Positions 1 to 10,172 of a stretch of DNA of 64,000 nt are shown here, one piece after another; positions within the stretch are counted from its first letter, which is position 1; each line of letters opens with the position of its first letter. The DNA comes from Spirometra erinaceieuropaei. Taxonomy: Eukaryota > Platyhelminthes > Cestoda > Diphyllobothriidea > Diphyllobothriidae. Where the stretch lies: NCBI GenBank assembly GCA_902702965.1, contig CACRXP010000013.1, positions 1,758,748 through 1,822,747 of the forward strand, read 5' to 3'. The notes under the pieces are model-generated. The model saw nothing but the letters and a program-made list of their open reading frames with translations, made no database searches and was not told where the DNA came from. A program made the translations under genes and the position numbers.

Positions 1-100
1 AGACATAATCAAACCGCGTAACGAACTATTTTTGACTTTTTTGTAACATCTGCATTAGACACATCAGCACTAACATAAGAGCGCAAGTCAAACAGTAATT

Positions 101-375
101 CGGTAAGATGTGGTTATGTAGCCCCGCCTGATGGACACAATACTGCTAGAGTCAAGCTTAGATGTTATGGTTAACGGCTAGGGTTAGGGACTAAGTTAGG
201 GGTTAGGGTTAAAGTTTAAGGACCAGGGCAACTATTTCTCAACCACTCAAAGTACAACTGCGCATTTCCAGAAGCTTTTACTTTGCATAAAACTACTTGA
301 CCTCGTCGCCCACCGGTAAAAAGCCCTATTACCACTGATACCGTATTACGGGTTGCAGACACCCGCGAGAGGGCC
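101..375 (+). mobile_element. Family T element, copy T1 (right end missing)
   Basis: The left terminus GGTAAGATGTGGTTATGTAG is shared with the copies near 13.9 kb and 32.5 kb, followed by a degenerate TTAGGG/TTAGGGG-like tract (about 165-225) and then the family-specific segment containing CTATTTCTCAACCACTCAAA and TTGACCTCGTCGCC. Other copies end in an inverted version of the left terminus; here similarity is lost at about 360-375, so the right terminus is missing. It has no coding capacity and looks like a non-autonomous DNA element. The class is inferred from the better copies. Confidence 0.6.
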
Positions 376-504
376 GGCATTGTGACAAGTGGATTGACGT
401 GTAAGAGCGTGCAAGAGACTGGACAAGCAATTTCCACAACCTGTCTCTCCAGGCAAGCCCTTCTGTCTGTGTCTGCTGTTGAGGTTATTAGCCCCTCGGC
501 GCGT

Positions 505-665
505 GTGCACCTTTTTTATGTCTCAGGCAATGCCAATCGGAGGAAGGGCAGCGTTGATTGGCTTCGAGCTCTTACGAAGCTAGCGACTTGCCTTGCGCGG
601 TTCCGGCAGCGAGTCGACAGGGAGCGTGAGGCAGACAGAGGGGCTGGTAGACAAAGCGGTAAGGA
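505..665 (+). repeat. Dispersed repeat Y, copy 1
   Basis: A segment beginning near GCGTTGATTGGCTTCGAGCT resembles 13385-13535 over roughly 100-150 bases. Both copies lie close to a family T element (T1 here, T2 downstream of the second copy). A 118-residue open frame at 382-738 covers it, but the protein matches nothing I know and the frame is not kept in the second copy. I treat it as non-coding repeat DNA. Confidence 0.45.
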
Positions 666-739
666 AGTGCGGACTGTTACAGTACAACCTATTGCCCGTG
701 GGCCAAGGCAAACACCTTTTAATAGGACACGGTGGTGAA

Positions 740-998
740 TGGTAGGGGGCGCTCACCGATCGTTCTTACGGAACTCACTCGTTCCATTGTGCCTTACGGT
801 CTCTCTCTCGAGCCCAACCAGCAGCCGCACAGCGGCGCATGCTATAGGCAGAAGGCGTATTACCGACAAAGACAAGGGAGACTGGAATGGCCATTTCTGG
901 CTTATAAGCCGTCGTCAGCCAGCCCTACCCAACCCCGGAGTGTGGAACAACCGAGGTTCGAACTCGCGACCTGTTAGTTAGAAGTCCACGCCTCCAAC
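740..998 (-). mobile_element. tRNA-derived SINE (family S), antisense half of an inverted pair
   Basis: Read on the minus strand this contains a B-box-like GAGTTCGAGCC/GGTTCGAACTC region and the common body with GGCCATTTCTGGCTTAT and ACAAAGACAAGGGAGACTGG. The best copy (17070-17380) shows an A box TGGCCCAGTGG and an anticodon-loop-like GGACTTCTAAC, resembling tRNA-Arg(TCT). That parentage is inference. The end at 740 carries GGTAGGGGGCGCTCACCGAT, the conserved outer end. It abuts a second, opposite copy at about 999. Confidence 0.75.
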
Positions 999-1132
999 CC
1001 CTTGTAACTAACAGGTCGCGAGTTCGAGCCTCGGGTGTTTCACACTTCGGGGTTGGGTATGCCTGGCTGACGACGGCTAACAAGCCAGAAATGGCCATTC
1101 CAGTCTCCCTTGTCTTTGTCGGTGATAACATA
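999..1132 (+). mobile_element. tRNA-derived SINE (family S), sense half of an inverted pair
   Basis: The plus-strand sequence runs from the B-box region (GGTCGCGAGTTCGAGCCTCG) through the family body to CTTGTCTTTGTCGGTGATAA. With the antisense copy just upstream it forms a near-perfect inverted repeat with a short spacer at about 975-1005, so a transcript through the junction could fold into a long hairpin. The head with the A box is missing. Confidence 0.72.
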
Positions 1133-3460
1133 AAGTGGTTAATATCCCCCGTACGACAGGTGATCCTAGCCTAAATTCGAGGGGGTAGGGTTTGGGGTTT
1201 ACGCCAGTGTTAGAGATACGGGAGTTAGTGTTAGGGTTGATCCAAGTCAGGACACAGCTATAAGTACCCCCCTGGAATCCTCGTAGTACGGGGAGTACTC
1301 ATACTCGTGTCGAACCCACCCGTTGTTCAACCGACATTCGGAGTTTTCACACGATCCAGTGGTCGAAATATGAAATCTTGAACCAGGTGGGAGGTAGTCA
1401 TTTGGGGGAAGGATTTAAGGCGAAATTGTAAACTTTTCGTCCTTGACTGACTGCTTTACGGACGATATTTACTTTTTTGCCTGGGCATACAAAAGTTTGT
1501 TGTCCATTTTGATTATGGGAAAAATGGGCATTTCCCCTTCGAACTTTAGATCGGGATTTAGATATGGCTCAACAGGGCAGGGGCCCGTAGGACAGGTGGA
1601 AGAGTCTTTCATTTGACAACGTTCATTAGTCAACTGCCCGACTTTAAATCACAGACTCCCGGTAGGGTGCCAAGTTAGAACCAGATGATAATGCTCACTA
1701 AGCCAGAAATGGCAACTGTAACGTTTTCTGTCTTTGTCGTGACTCATCGTAACTGTGGACAAGCGCCTTTTACATAAAAGGTCGTCAAAAATGTAAAGGG
1801 TGTAATAAAGTGCGATTCACCTACCCGAAGTAAGTCTGGCAAAACGGGATTCTGACTTGCTTTATCGTGCACGAACTAGAGCGCACTCGATTGTTGAGTG
1901 GTCTAGAACGTTTTCCAGGGTTTCGGCGCTTTATTCTCGGATGAAGAGCCCTCAATAAGGCTGCAGTGGCTTTAAATAGTCGTCCGCGACTCACCTGTTT
2001 TTATCGTAGACCGACAACCATCAAGGGCTTCTTCTGTGTCGCAGCGAAAATTTGTCTCTTTGATACGTAAGTTAAAGGCGCAGAAAAGGAGAAACAACTA
2101 ACATTTTCAAAATTCGGACGCAGTCAAAGGTAATAAGTACTACTTTTTTGCAGACGACCTTGGAAGAAACGAGGGAGGGGCACACACTTACGAACATTTG
2201 GAAAAAGTGCTCTCGTTACGAGACAGACCTACTTAATGTGCACACAAAAGCAATATGACATTCTTATCCTACTGACCGCAAGCTAGTTTCTAAGAAGGCA
2301 AACCAGGGGGTACAGAAGGTACTCAAATTCTCATAGATACCGTCTGTAAATGCTTTGATCGCTTGTAATAAATGGTAAGATGTTGACTGACGGTGTAGCG
2401 TTAAACTAAAACGTCCGAGAGTAAGATGGGTGTGCTCAGTCAACCAGCCACTCTTTTACCAGCCCGATTCAACCCTCGCTGCACTTCGGGCAACAAAATC
2501 TGAGACACGGCGGCTCGATTTTAACAGCGACAGTGAACACCCTCACTGTCAGCGCCGAAGCGCACTTGTCAAACCCTATTCGAGGACTGGCATATTTACT
2601 CCTTCTTTGCCTTTAAAGCCCCTTTTAAGTCTGCCACAGGAATTCGTATGGCGATTAACGGGCGCCCGTAGGAAAGGAAGGAAGCATGGAATTTGACTTC
2701 CATAAGGGTAAACATGCCTGTCTGTAACTGCCGATCGAAGTAGCCTACCTTCTTCCGCCGTCGTTTATTCATTAACCTTGTATCGTCTGTTTCAGTTACC
2801 CAGACAGGACTGCTTTTTCCGGAAAACGTTGCCAACTCATGTTAACTCCTGCATGTTAACTGATGACGCCAGAATGTGAGAATATGAGTTTACACCTTCC
2901 CAGACAAGTTTTAAAGGTTTCATTTAATGGGCGAATTGGTTGAGCAGCAGTCCTGTAAAAGAGGGTAGATGTGAATCTGTATCAGCTGAGAACAACTGGT
3001 GCGTTTGTCGAGAAGCATGTTTTAAAACTTTCGAAACCCCCAACTCGACTATTTTTGCAGTATGAAAAAGTCCGGTGAATGGTATCGTAGCAGATTAGAT
3101 TTTTCTGGTATGCTTATGAACATAGTCTTTGAACTCGGAAAAGGCCGCCAATACAGGGAAAGTCCCCATTGCCTTTATAGAAAGATAATCATGCATTGAC
3201 AGGTGAGTGTCGCTCACCTATCCAGTTACAGCTCCGAACCTGCTTGTCCTATTGTGCCTTGGAGAGTAAACTGTGGTCCTTGTAGGTGGTACTTTCCTGC
3301 TTATTAGCCGTCATCCGTCGTCTATGTTCCAAATCCAAGCTTGGATAAACGGGGGACCGAAAGTGAATTCTCGGTAGGGTCGACTTATGTGGCCCCTTAA
3401 ACAGGACGTGAGAACAGAAATCGCCTACAATGCGGGTGGCTTTGGGCCAGCTTCCGATGA
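1133..3460. other. Unassigned intergenic DNA with a telomere-like patch and SINE scraps
   Basis: I see no gene here. A degenerate TTAGGG-like tract occupies about 1170-1245. A short fragment resembling the family S body lies near 1697-1745 (AAGCCAGAAATGGCAACTGT), and a weaker one near 3290-3335. Open frames at 2430-2696 and 2596-2835 (88 and 79 codons) overlap on opposite strands and resemble nothing known to me. Confidence 0.5.
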
Positions 3461-3577
3461 AATTAGGATTACTTTTAAAGTTAGGGTTAAGTTAAGGATT
3501 ACGTTTAGAGCTAGATTAAAAGTTAAAGCTAACGTAGGTCGCGATCAAGTCTAGGGGGGTTAGTGTTAACTGCAGTG
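3461..3577 (+). repeat. Degenerate telomere-like (TTAGGG-type) tract, left part
   Basis: Irregular TTAGG, GTTAAG and TTAGTG words recur. The tract resumes at 5291-5345 on the far side of the RTE-like insertion, and the two parts are joined through the 12-bp TSD, so the LINE landed inside this tract. There is no long perfect (TTAGGG)n run, so it is not a chromosome end. Confidence 0.55.
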
Positions 3578-3589
3578 TTAAGGTTCAGA
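3578..3589 (+). repeat. Left target-site duplication of RTE-like copy A
   Basis: TTAAGGTTCAGA is found here and, identically, at 5279-5290. The two copies bracket the LINE exactly. Confidence 0.9.
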
Positions 3590-3602
3590 CTTGTAATTGT
3601 AC

Positions 3603-4330
3603 TTGATAAGGCTGAGATCATGCCTGATCTAGCCGGCCTCGATGATGTTACGAACTGTACCTCTCCAAGCGTGAAGATGTTGTCGCGGCGAGCGCGAACT
3701 ATCTCATTTGAGACGAGGTCAGTGAACTTCACTCGAAGGATGGTCCTCAAGCAGTGATGATCAAATATCTCCAGTTTTCTTTCGTTCTCCACTCGCAAAG
3801 CCCAGCATTCACAAACGTAGAGAAGGACAGACCGGACAGATGCACGGTACACGCGAATCTCAGTGGAGATCGAGAGGTCACGTCGCATCCATAGACGATG
3901 TCGTCCTTATTCTGTCAATTAGGCAGCAGCCTCGTCCCGAAGTATTTAAAACTGTCTACTTCTTCAAGTTGACAGCCATCGATCCCGAGGGGTGTCCACT
4001 CCTGGTCAGGGGAGCAGCTTGAAAACACTTTAGCCTTCCCTGGGTTTATGGATAAACTGACCGATTTAGCGACCTCGTTTACCCGTGACACCATTGACTG
4101 CAGATTCCCAAAACTTGAAGCAAGTAAGGCGATATCATCGACATAGTCAAGATCAGTCAGTCGATGTCCGGGTGCAAACTCAACACCGTCACCTTTGTGT
4201 GGGGCACTCCCGAGAGCCCAGGCAATAGCGTAGTTGAACAGAATGGACGACAGGATACAACCCTGTTGAACGCCAGACGAAATACCGAACGGTTGTGTAA
4301 GATTGTTGAGGACCGGGACTCTTGCAGTGA
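3603..4330 (-). pseudogene. RTE-like RT, C-terminal half (copy A)
   Basis: Read from about 4330 down to 3603 it encodes the second half of an RT. It begins with NNLTQPFGISSGVQQGCI (the QG motif before the active site), followed by LDYVDDIALLASS with the catalytic YVDD, then VNEVAKSVSLSINPGKAK (thumb side) and a long tail with VRSVLLYVCECWALRVEN. A frameshift at about 3900 splits the tail into a second frame. Stops and frame changes make it a pseudogene. Family A in this window also includes copies B, D and E. Confidence 0.88.
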
Positions 4331-4340
4331 CTGGAGTTGT

Positions 4341-5278
4341 TTGTAGTTGTCTGCTCAAACGGCTCGAGCCAGGTCCCGTAACGATGGCTGCTTCCGCCAA
4401 CTTCGGAAGACGACGGCAAAATCGGCCAAGGATAACCGGAAGAAATATTGGGCTGAAACAGCGACCTCCATGGAACAGGCCTCGAACGTTGGTGACACTC
4501 GAAAACTCTCCCAACATATCCGCCAAGTTAGCGGTAAGCCCTCTACACTGCGTGATTCTGTTCGCGACGTGAACGGCGGCTTTATTGTTGACAACTCGGC
4601 CAAAGTCGAAAGCTGGCGTGGGCACTTCGAGCACCATCTCAACTTCGATACCTAGCCCACCATGTCCTTGTTCTCCTCTTCAGCGGAGATTGTTCCCTCT
4701 CCCACCTATGCAGTGCCATGCGACCCTCCGTCTGAAGGAGATGCTTTCGATGTCATACGAAAGCTACGCAACAGTAAGGCACCCGGAGAGGACGGTATAC
4801 CCGCTGAAATCTTTAAGTCTTGTGTCGACACTCTGGCGCCCTGGCTCCATGAGGTGATTGAACGCGCGTGGAGAGACGAGGTTGTTCCTGATGACTGGAG
4901 CTTAGGCATCCTTGTACCTATACCCAAGAAGGGAGATAAGACAAGATGCGAGAACTACCGCGTCGTAGGCCTCATCGACGTTGCTGCGAAGACCTTTGAT
5001 GTTGTCCTACTCAGGCGATTTCAGGCTGTGCGTGACTTAAGGACGAGGCCCAACCAAACCGGATTTCGTGCTGGACGTGGATGCGCAGACCAGATATTTG
5101 CCTTGAGGCGCATTCTCGAATTTAGTCATGGCTACCAACAACCGACGGCTGTCTGCTTCATTGACTTTGCCGCCGCGTTTGCTTTCGTTCATCGTGGGTC
5201 CCTGTGGCGGATAATGAAGCTAGATGGTGTACCGGCAAAAATCATCGCCATGATGAAGGCCTATTATCGCTCCACTAC
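4341..5278 (+). pseudogene. RTE-like RT, N-terminal half (copy A, inverted)
   Basis: The plus strand encodes the linker after the endonuclease (FGRRR and KKYWAETATSMEQAS regions), a stop at the end of the linker (about 4653), then SKAPGEDGIPAEIFKSC and LVPIPKKGDKTRCENYR. These are early RT motifs of RTE-type elements, followed by GRGCADQIFALRR. The frame ends after MMKAYYRSTT where the TSD begins. In an intact copy an aspartate-rich motif follows (here FIDFAAAFAFVHRGSLW), so palm motif A appears altered (FAAAF rather than the usual FxxAFD). Confidence 0.87.
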
Positions 5279-5290
5279 TTAAGGTTCAGA
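5279..5290 (+). repeat. Right target-site duplication of RTE-like copy A
   Basis: TTAAGGTTCAGA, identical to 3578-3589. The telomere-like tract continues directly after it. Confidence 0.9.
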
Positions 5291-5859
5291 GTAGGGCTAG
5301 GGTTAAGATTAGGGCAACGGCTTGATTTTATATTAGGGTTATTGTTGAGGTTATAACAAGGGAATATTTTGCCCTTTCTGGAATTATGCGCGGGTCCGCT
5401 CTCATTACTTGGATGAAGCGTACCTGTTTCCATGTCCTGTTGAAGGGGGCCGCATAAGTCAGTCCCGTCGAATTCTTTGACATTGGAAAATGAAGTAAAG
5501 TCACGATCTCCTTACCCTGTCAGTTAAGATGTGGAATAGTAATTAGCGTGAAAAAGCCGACAGGCTATCCACTTACCGTACTGGTTGAAGTAGGGTTGGT
5601 TGGCGATCGTCCATAAGCCTGATATGAACATTCCAGTCCTTCTTGTCTTTGTCGGCAGTTATTCGGTGAGGGCCTGCGAGGGTGCTTGATCGGTCTCAAA
5701 GGCTCGACGGTGCCAACATGGTCTGTAGTCTAACTAGGCCTGTGCACAACCCCTCACACACAAATCCTCGATCGCCCCTGCATTACCTACAAGGCGTTTG
5801 AATAGACGTCCATTTATCAACCAGTCCGGGCTAGATCCCCTAGTTATTCACACCTGGGG
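5291..5859. other. Telomere-like tract, then unassigned DNA
   Basis: 5291-5345 continues the degenerate TTAGGG-like tract interrupted by copy A. About 5625-5660 holds a scrap resembling the SINE S body (ACATTCCAGTCCTTCTTGTC). The rest has no recognisable feature. Confidence 0.5.
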
Positions 5860-5868
5860 CAAGAGTAC
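5860..5868 (+). repeat. Left target-site duplication of RTE-like copy B
   Basis: CAAGAGTAC occurs here and at 6560-6568, flanking the second LINE insertion. Part of the right copy could overlap element sequence, since a related LINE reads CCACCTCAGGAG at that point. Confidence 0.72.
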
Positions 5869-6559
5869 TTACTTACTTGTACTTGATACGGCTGTGATCA
5901 TGCCTGATCTAGCCGGCCTCGATGATGTCCCGAACTGTGCCTCTCCACGCGTGACGATCCGCGGCAGCAGATCTGGACAGGTCAATCCATACTCTTCGCC
6001 AACGACGTAGACCAAACAATGAAGGTCCAAGAACCATCTCCATGTCTTGACGAACTGTGTCGAGCCAGGTTTTGAACTGACACCCTCTTCGACGCTTCCA
6101 ATGCGGCAACGGTGCCGGATCGAAGGCAGTAACACTGAGCTGTCAACTGGAAGAAGTAGACAGTTTTAAATATCTGGGGGCGAGGCTGCTGCCTAATGGA
6201 CAGAGTAAGGAGGACATTGTCTCCCGAATCGATGCTGCCCGCGGGGTTTTCTCAAGCCCTCGGAAATGCCTATGGATTCGACGTGACCTCTCCATCGCCA
6301 CTAAGATTCGCGTGTATCGTGCATCTGTCCGGTCTGTCCTTCTCTACGGTTGTGAATGCTGGGCTTTGCGTGTGGAGAACGAGCGAAAACTGGAGATATT
6401 TGATCATCACTGCTTGAGGATTATCCTTCGAGTGAAGTTAACCGACTTCGTCTCAAATGAGACAGTCCGCGCTCGCTGCGACAACATCGCAAGGATAACT
6501 CAGACCATCCAAGAAAGACGACTGAAGTGGTTCGGGCATGTTCTTCGTCGTCCACCTCT
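5869..6559 (-). mobile_element. RTE-like LINE family A, copy B, 5'-inverted insertion
   Basis: A short LINE insertion with the same twin-primed architecture as copy A. The extreme 3' end is on the minus strand (5869 to about 6140), starting with a TTAC-rich tail at the flank. It encodes a QFKTWLDTVRQDME and RRWRRVWIDLSR C-terminus. The preceding segment is inverted on the plus strand (about 6141-6559): VDSFKYLGARLLPNGQSK, VRSVLLYGCECWALRVEN, LKWFGHVLRRPPL. The two halves meet in the intact protein at the RRPP...ELS junction; compare copy D near 42.55 kb. A 9-bp TSD flanks it. Confidence 0.87.
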
Positions 6560-6602
6560 CAAGAGTACGGCTGCCCGACGACGGTTAATAAATCAGAACT
6601 AA
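6312..6602 (+). pseudogene. RTE-like RT C-terminal region (copy B, inverted part)
   Basis: An open frame of 96 codons includes VYRASVRSVLLYGCECWALR, FDHHCLRIILRV and RRLKWFGHVLRRPP, conserved in family A copies A and D. The recognisable LINE sequence ends at about 6559, so the last dozen codons are flank. The upstream portion (6141-6311) continues the same protein in another frame, so there is a frameshift. Confidence 0.85.
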
Positions 6603-7530
6603 CCATTCCAGTTTCCGCTGTTATTGTTGGCATTCAACTCGTAGTGCTGGTCGATGTCGCCGCCGTCTTCAGAAGTAAATATATGGACACTTTCGGACCA
6701 ATAAAACATATGACAAATTGAAACTCTTTCTCGTATGGGCTTGAGTTAGTCTGCAGGCTGAGTTCCACCTCGAAAACGATTTAACACCCTTTTTACAAGA
6801 CAAAGTGCACTATGAAATCAGAAAACCCATTATAGTTGGACCGAAGGGACTGTTCCATGACAAAACCAATAAAAGCAACTTAGAAATAGCTAGCAAAATA
6901 ATTATATGAGCTAGTTTTTACTCTACACACTTGTTAGGAGGATGAGCAATGGCGAGAACTGGCTTTCGAACGGAACTGTTTGCAAGTCCCTGCTGAAACC
7001 GAGAACCGAGCAGGCTGAACCAGTGACTACAAATACGGCAGGGTATTTTTGCCTGATGTATAGGAGCAGAAGGAAAATTTTCCCTCTAAAATACCAAATT
7101 TCCTATCCACATTGCAATAAATCAGAGGACGCCGTTCAAAAAACTACCAGTGATTTCACCAGGGGCGGATGGTTTCACCAGCTTTGATTGGCAGACTACT
7201 CAAGTATGAATCAAGTCAACCGTCACTTCCGAGGCTCACTTGCATATGAATAAAATGGATACAAAAATATGCACACTGTTAAAGAAATAGGCTTTTAATA
7301 AACAACCTCCAGTTGGGATTTGCCATTTTGTAACCAAAATGAATGCATATTCATGTAAACAGGTTCGTCGCCAGGGTAAGACGGACTTCCGCCAACAACT
7401 GAAAACTCAAAGTCAGCATACAAGGCATTTATTTCTTTGGTCATTTTGCCAGTACAGAAGACTATGATTAGGTGGACCAAGGTTTATTTGGAGCAAATAC
7501 TGTAGAATAGAACAGTCTGTGGGCATTGCC
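6569..7530. other. Unassigned DNA
   Basis: There is no gene or clear repeat. About 6588-6640 has faint similarity to the SINE S body and is too weak to call. Open frames at 6942-7187 and 7295-7480 are short and unrecognised. Confidence 0.4.
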
Positions 7531-8513
7531 TATAAGTAGGTGCGTAATCTCATGAAAAGTTAACCGAAATCCTGAAGTGCCTTTGTGATTAAAAAAGAAT
7601 GTGAGATTACTTGTCGTGCAAAATAATGAACAAGATATTTCGCATATCAGAAGCCGGCTTTTGAACGAACTTCTTTTCGGTTGCTTGTGATAGCTATGCT
7701 TTGTAAAAAATGATTACTTAAATGGTATGAATTTCCTCCATTGCTTTTAGATATCCTTATAAATTCAGATAGATTCCACAGAAAACATGCACAAAAATAT
7801 TCTTTTCTGGACTCATTTGGTAGCAAATTGGGCTTTGTTCAAATGTTATACTTGATGGAAGAATATCTCTCAGTTTCAAGAACCTTTTCGATTCTTGAAA
7901 CATTTTAAACCCGACTCGCGGTTGCACTTACATTGAGGGTTTCCAACCTGCACGTTGTACATTTTTCCTGTAAGGAAAATCATGCATTCGTATATGCTGC
8001 TAAGAAAGCACCATAAAGGGCTCATAAAATTTTGTAATGGTCGTGAACCACGTTGCATACCTTGCAAGCAACATTAATAGAAGTACAGATACGATATCTT
8101 ATAAGAAGATCTCTCACGGTATTCCAAATCTCATTAGTAGAATCTTTTCTAAAACTAAAAGTACACTTTCTTCGGGTAACAAACTTTAACGAAGACGCAC
8201 TTCTCTACGAAATGAACACAACGAAGAATGTTTTTATGCATGTTTTCTATGAGGTATACTTTGATTTATAAGAGTGCTGAAAATCAATGAGCAAACTTTT
8301 AACAACTTATGCAGTCACCTTTTATCGAATGCGATTTTTGCAGACGGGCGAAAAGAAGCTCGTTCAGTAGCCGGCATCCTGATGTGACTAAAATACCCCT
8401 AAATAATACCGCATGATAATTATTATTACAACCTACCTAAGTAGTCTTTTCTTGTCAAAGACGCATTTTAGAACTTCGATGAACACTTTATGCGATACTA
8501 CATATGCTGTATA
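7531..8513. mobile_element. Family P long-palindrome element, copy P1 (diverged)
   Basis: The left arm (about 7531-7875) and right arm (about 8140-8513) are diverged inverted repeats of each other and of the P2 arms. Shared landmarks are TCATGAAAAGTTAACCGAAA near the outer end, a TTACTTAA region in mid-arm, and ATGCACAAAAATATTC toward the centre. There is no coding capacity beyond chance frames. It looks like a non-autonomous foldback-type DNA transposon. The right end abuts the left end of P2. Confidence 0.65.
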
Positions 8514-9486
8514 CAGTAGGTGGGCTAACTCATGAAATGTCAACCGAAATTCCGAAATGCGTTTTCGTTTCGAAAAGATTAATTAAATAGGAATGCAAAA
8601 CTAATCATTATTCAGCATTATTCTATGATGATTCGGTAACCTCAGGATGCCGGCATTCAAAATAACTTCCCGGTTGCATGCGAAAACTATACTCTCTGAA
8701 GAATGACTACTTAAGTAGCGTGCGCTTTTCCCATCGGTTTTCGATGCCCTTAAAAGTGCAATTATATTTCCTGGAAAATATGCATAAAAATATTCATTCT
8801 TTTACTCATTCGGTAAAAGATTACGTCTTCTTCCAAAATTACACTCGAATGAATGGGATAATTCGGTTTAAAAGTTAATAATCGTGAGATTTTTTAATAC
8901 CGCGAAATGGCCGTTCATAAAACGTCACGTCTCTACATTTACCAATGTGACTTGTAAGATTAACAATATGACTCAAATCCACTGCTAGGTTTTATGAACC
9001 CCATACGGTTTCCTCTTAATACCAAAGAGAAATGTATGGTTTTGCGTACGCGGAAAATATACGGCTTGTAGTTTGGAAACCCTGAATGCAAGTGTAACGA
9101 CAGGTCGGGAATCGGGAAGGTTTTTAAAAGCCGAATTGTACCCTTCCTTTGAGTATCACATTGGAAGAAGACGTCATTTTCTGCCGAATGAGCAGGAGAA
9201 TGAACATTTTTATACATGATTTCCATAAAATATATTTGAATTTTTAAGGGCATCGAAAATCAATGAGAAAAATGCATGCTACATAAGCAGGCGTTTTTTA
9301 CAGAGCATAGTTTTTGTATGCAGTCAGAAAGAAGTTTGTTCAAAACCCGGCATCCTGCGGTAACTGAATTATTATAGAATTATGCTGCAGGATGATTATT
9401 TTCGGACCTCTACTTAAGTAATCTTTTCGAAACGAAAACGCATTTCGGAATTCCGGTTGACATTTCATGAGGTAGTCCACCTACTG
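8514..9486. mobile_element. Family P long-palindrome element, copy P2 (best preserved)
   Basis: The element starts CAGTAGGTGGGCTAACTCAT and ends in the inverted form (reverse complement CAGTAGGTGGACTACCTCAT). Arms of about 380 bases (8514-8890 and 9095-9486) are clearly inverted copies, and the first 67 bases differ at only a few positions. Ends of CAGT(A/G)-type with an imperfect 8-bp flank repeat (GCTGTATA at 8506-8513, TATGTATA at 9487-9494, 6/8) suggest a hAT-like non-autonomous element. The superfamily is inference. The two open frames at 8678-8878 and 8960-9253 are mirror images of the same arm sequence, not genes. Confidence 0.78.
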
Positions 9487-9494
9487 TATGTATA

Positions 9495-10114
9495 CATGGA
9501 TGCACTCTCCTTGATTGGTATGAGGCTGAGGGAATAACCGGTAAATTGGGGAGCAGTGTGCCGACTACCTGACCTCAAATCATTTGAATACGGTATATTA
9601 ACTGGCCAGCTGAGGGCAGCAGTACTGATTTCTCATCTGCCAGTTTCCATCTTTAGATGTAAACATTGCAGTAAACTGGGGCAGTTGGTGTGCATTTAAA
9701 GTTCCTGAACGGCTATTAAGATATCTTCATTTCAGGAAAGCGAGTTTGGTTGCGTTATCAAAACATCCTAAGCCGCTCGAACCTAATTTGGCGTAGAGAA
9801 TTCAAATTTTGCATACATGTCCCTCTGGACGACAATACTTTCAGCCCTTTACGGCGTAGGCACCGTCCTAAACACCGCAGTTGCCATATAAAGGTTCTCT
9901 TCCGCCCTGATTTTTAAACAAGTTAAACGCTGGAAAAGTACAGGGCTTCCGTAAAAGTACAGTTGCCTTCTTTAAAGCCTGCCGCTTCTCCTGTTGCTGC
10001 TACTTGTGCGGCTACAACACGCACTCTCTTCAGGCAGAAGAAGCCATTAGTTTCCCGCAACAGTGCGCGCACCCACGCAGTAAAGCTAAGAGATAGAGGG
10101 GACAGTCCATGGAA
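9495..10114. other. Unassigned DNA
   Basis: No gene or repeat recognised. Confidence 0.35.
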
Positions 10115-10172
10115 CTGCCGATAGAAGCGAACAGGCGAGTTCCAGGAAGCAGTTCGGAAGAAGATGCGATCA
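10115..10172 (+). mobile_element. PLE family 1 terminal fragment (left of the PLE-3 insertion)
   Basis: Contains GATAGAAGCGAACAGGCGAG and GAAGATGCGATCA, matching the extended terminus of the 285-bp element at 46666-46950 and, more distantly, the reverse complement of 41281-41316. The match resumes after the insertion, at 10717. So this was one terminus, later split. Confidence 0.75.

Larger units (their letters stand above)
3590..5278 (-). mobile_element. RTE-like LINE family A, copy A, 5'-inverted insertion
   Basis: This is a truncated non-LTR retrotransposon bounded by a perfect 12-bp TSD. Its 3' half lies on the minus strand (3590 to about 4330) and its 5' half on the plus strand (about 4341-5278). 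In an intact copy the two halves join at a YYRS-(I/T)-TARV peptide; compare copy D near 43.3 kb. Here the plus half stops exactly after YYRSTT and the minus half starts at TARV, with about 10 bases of filler between them. That is the signature of twin priming during target-primed reverse transcription. It is a dead copy. Confidence 0.9.

Noticed and set aside
3915..4637. A single 240-residue protein on the minus strand
   Set aside because: Its first 100 residues are antisense of the plus-strand LINE half and only the rest is RT; the frame crosses the twin-priming junction by chance.
8678..9253. Two similar open frames in divergent orientation (8678-8878 and 8960-9253)
   Set aside because: They are the same arm sequence of palindromic element P2 read from opposite ends.
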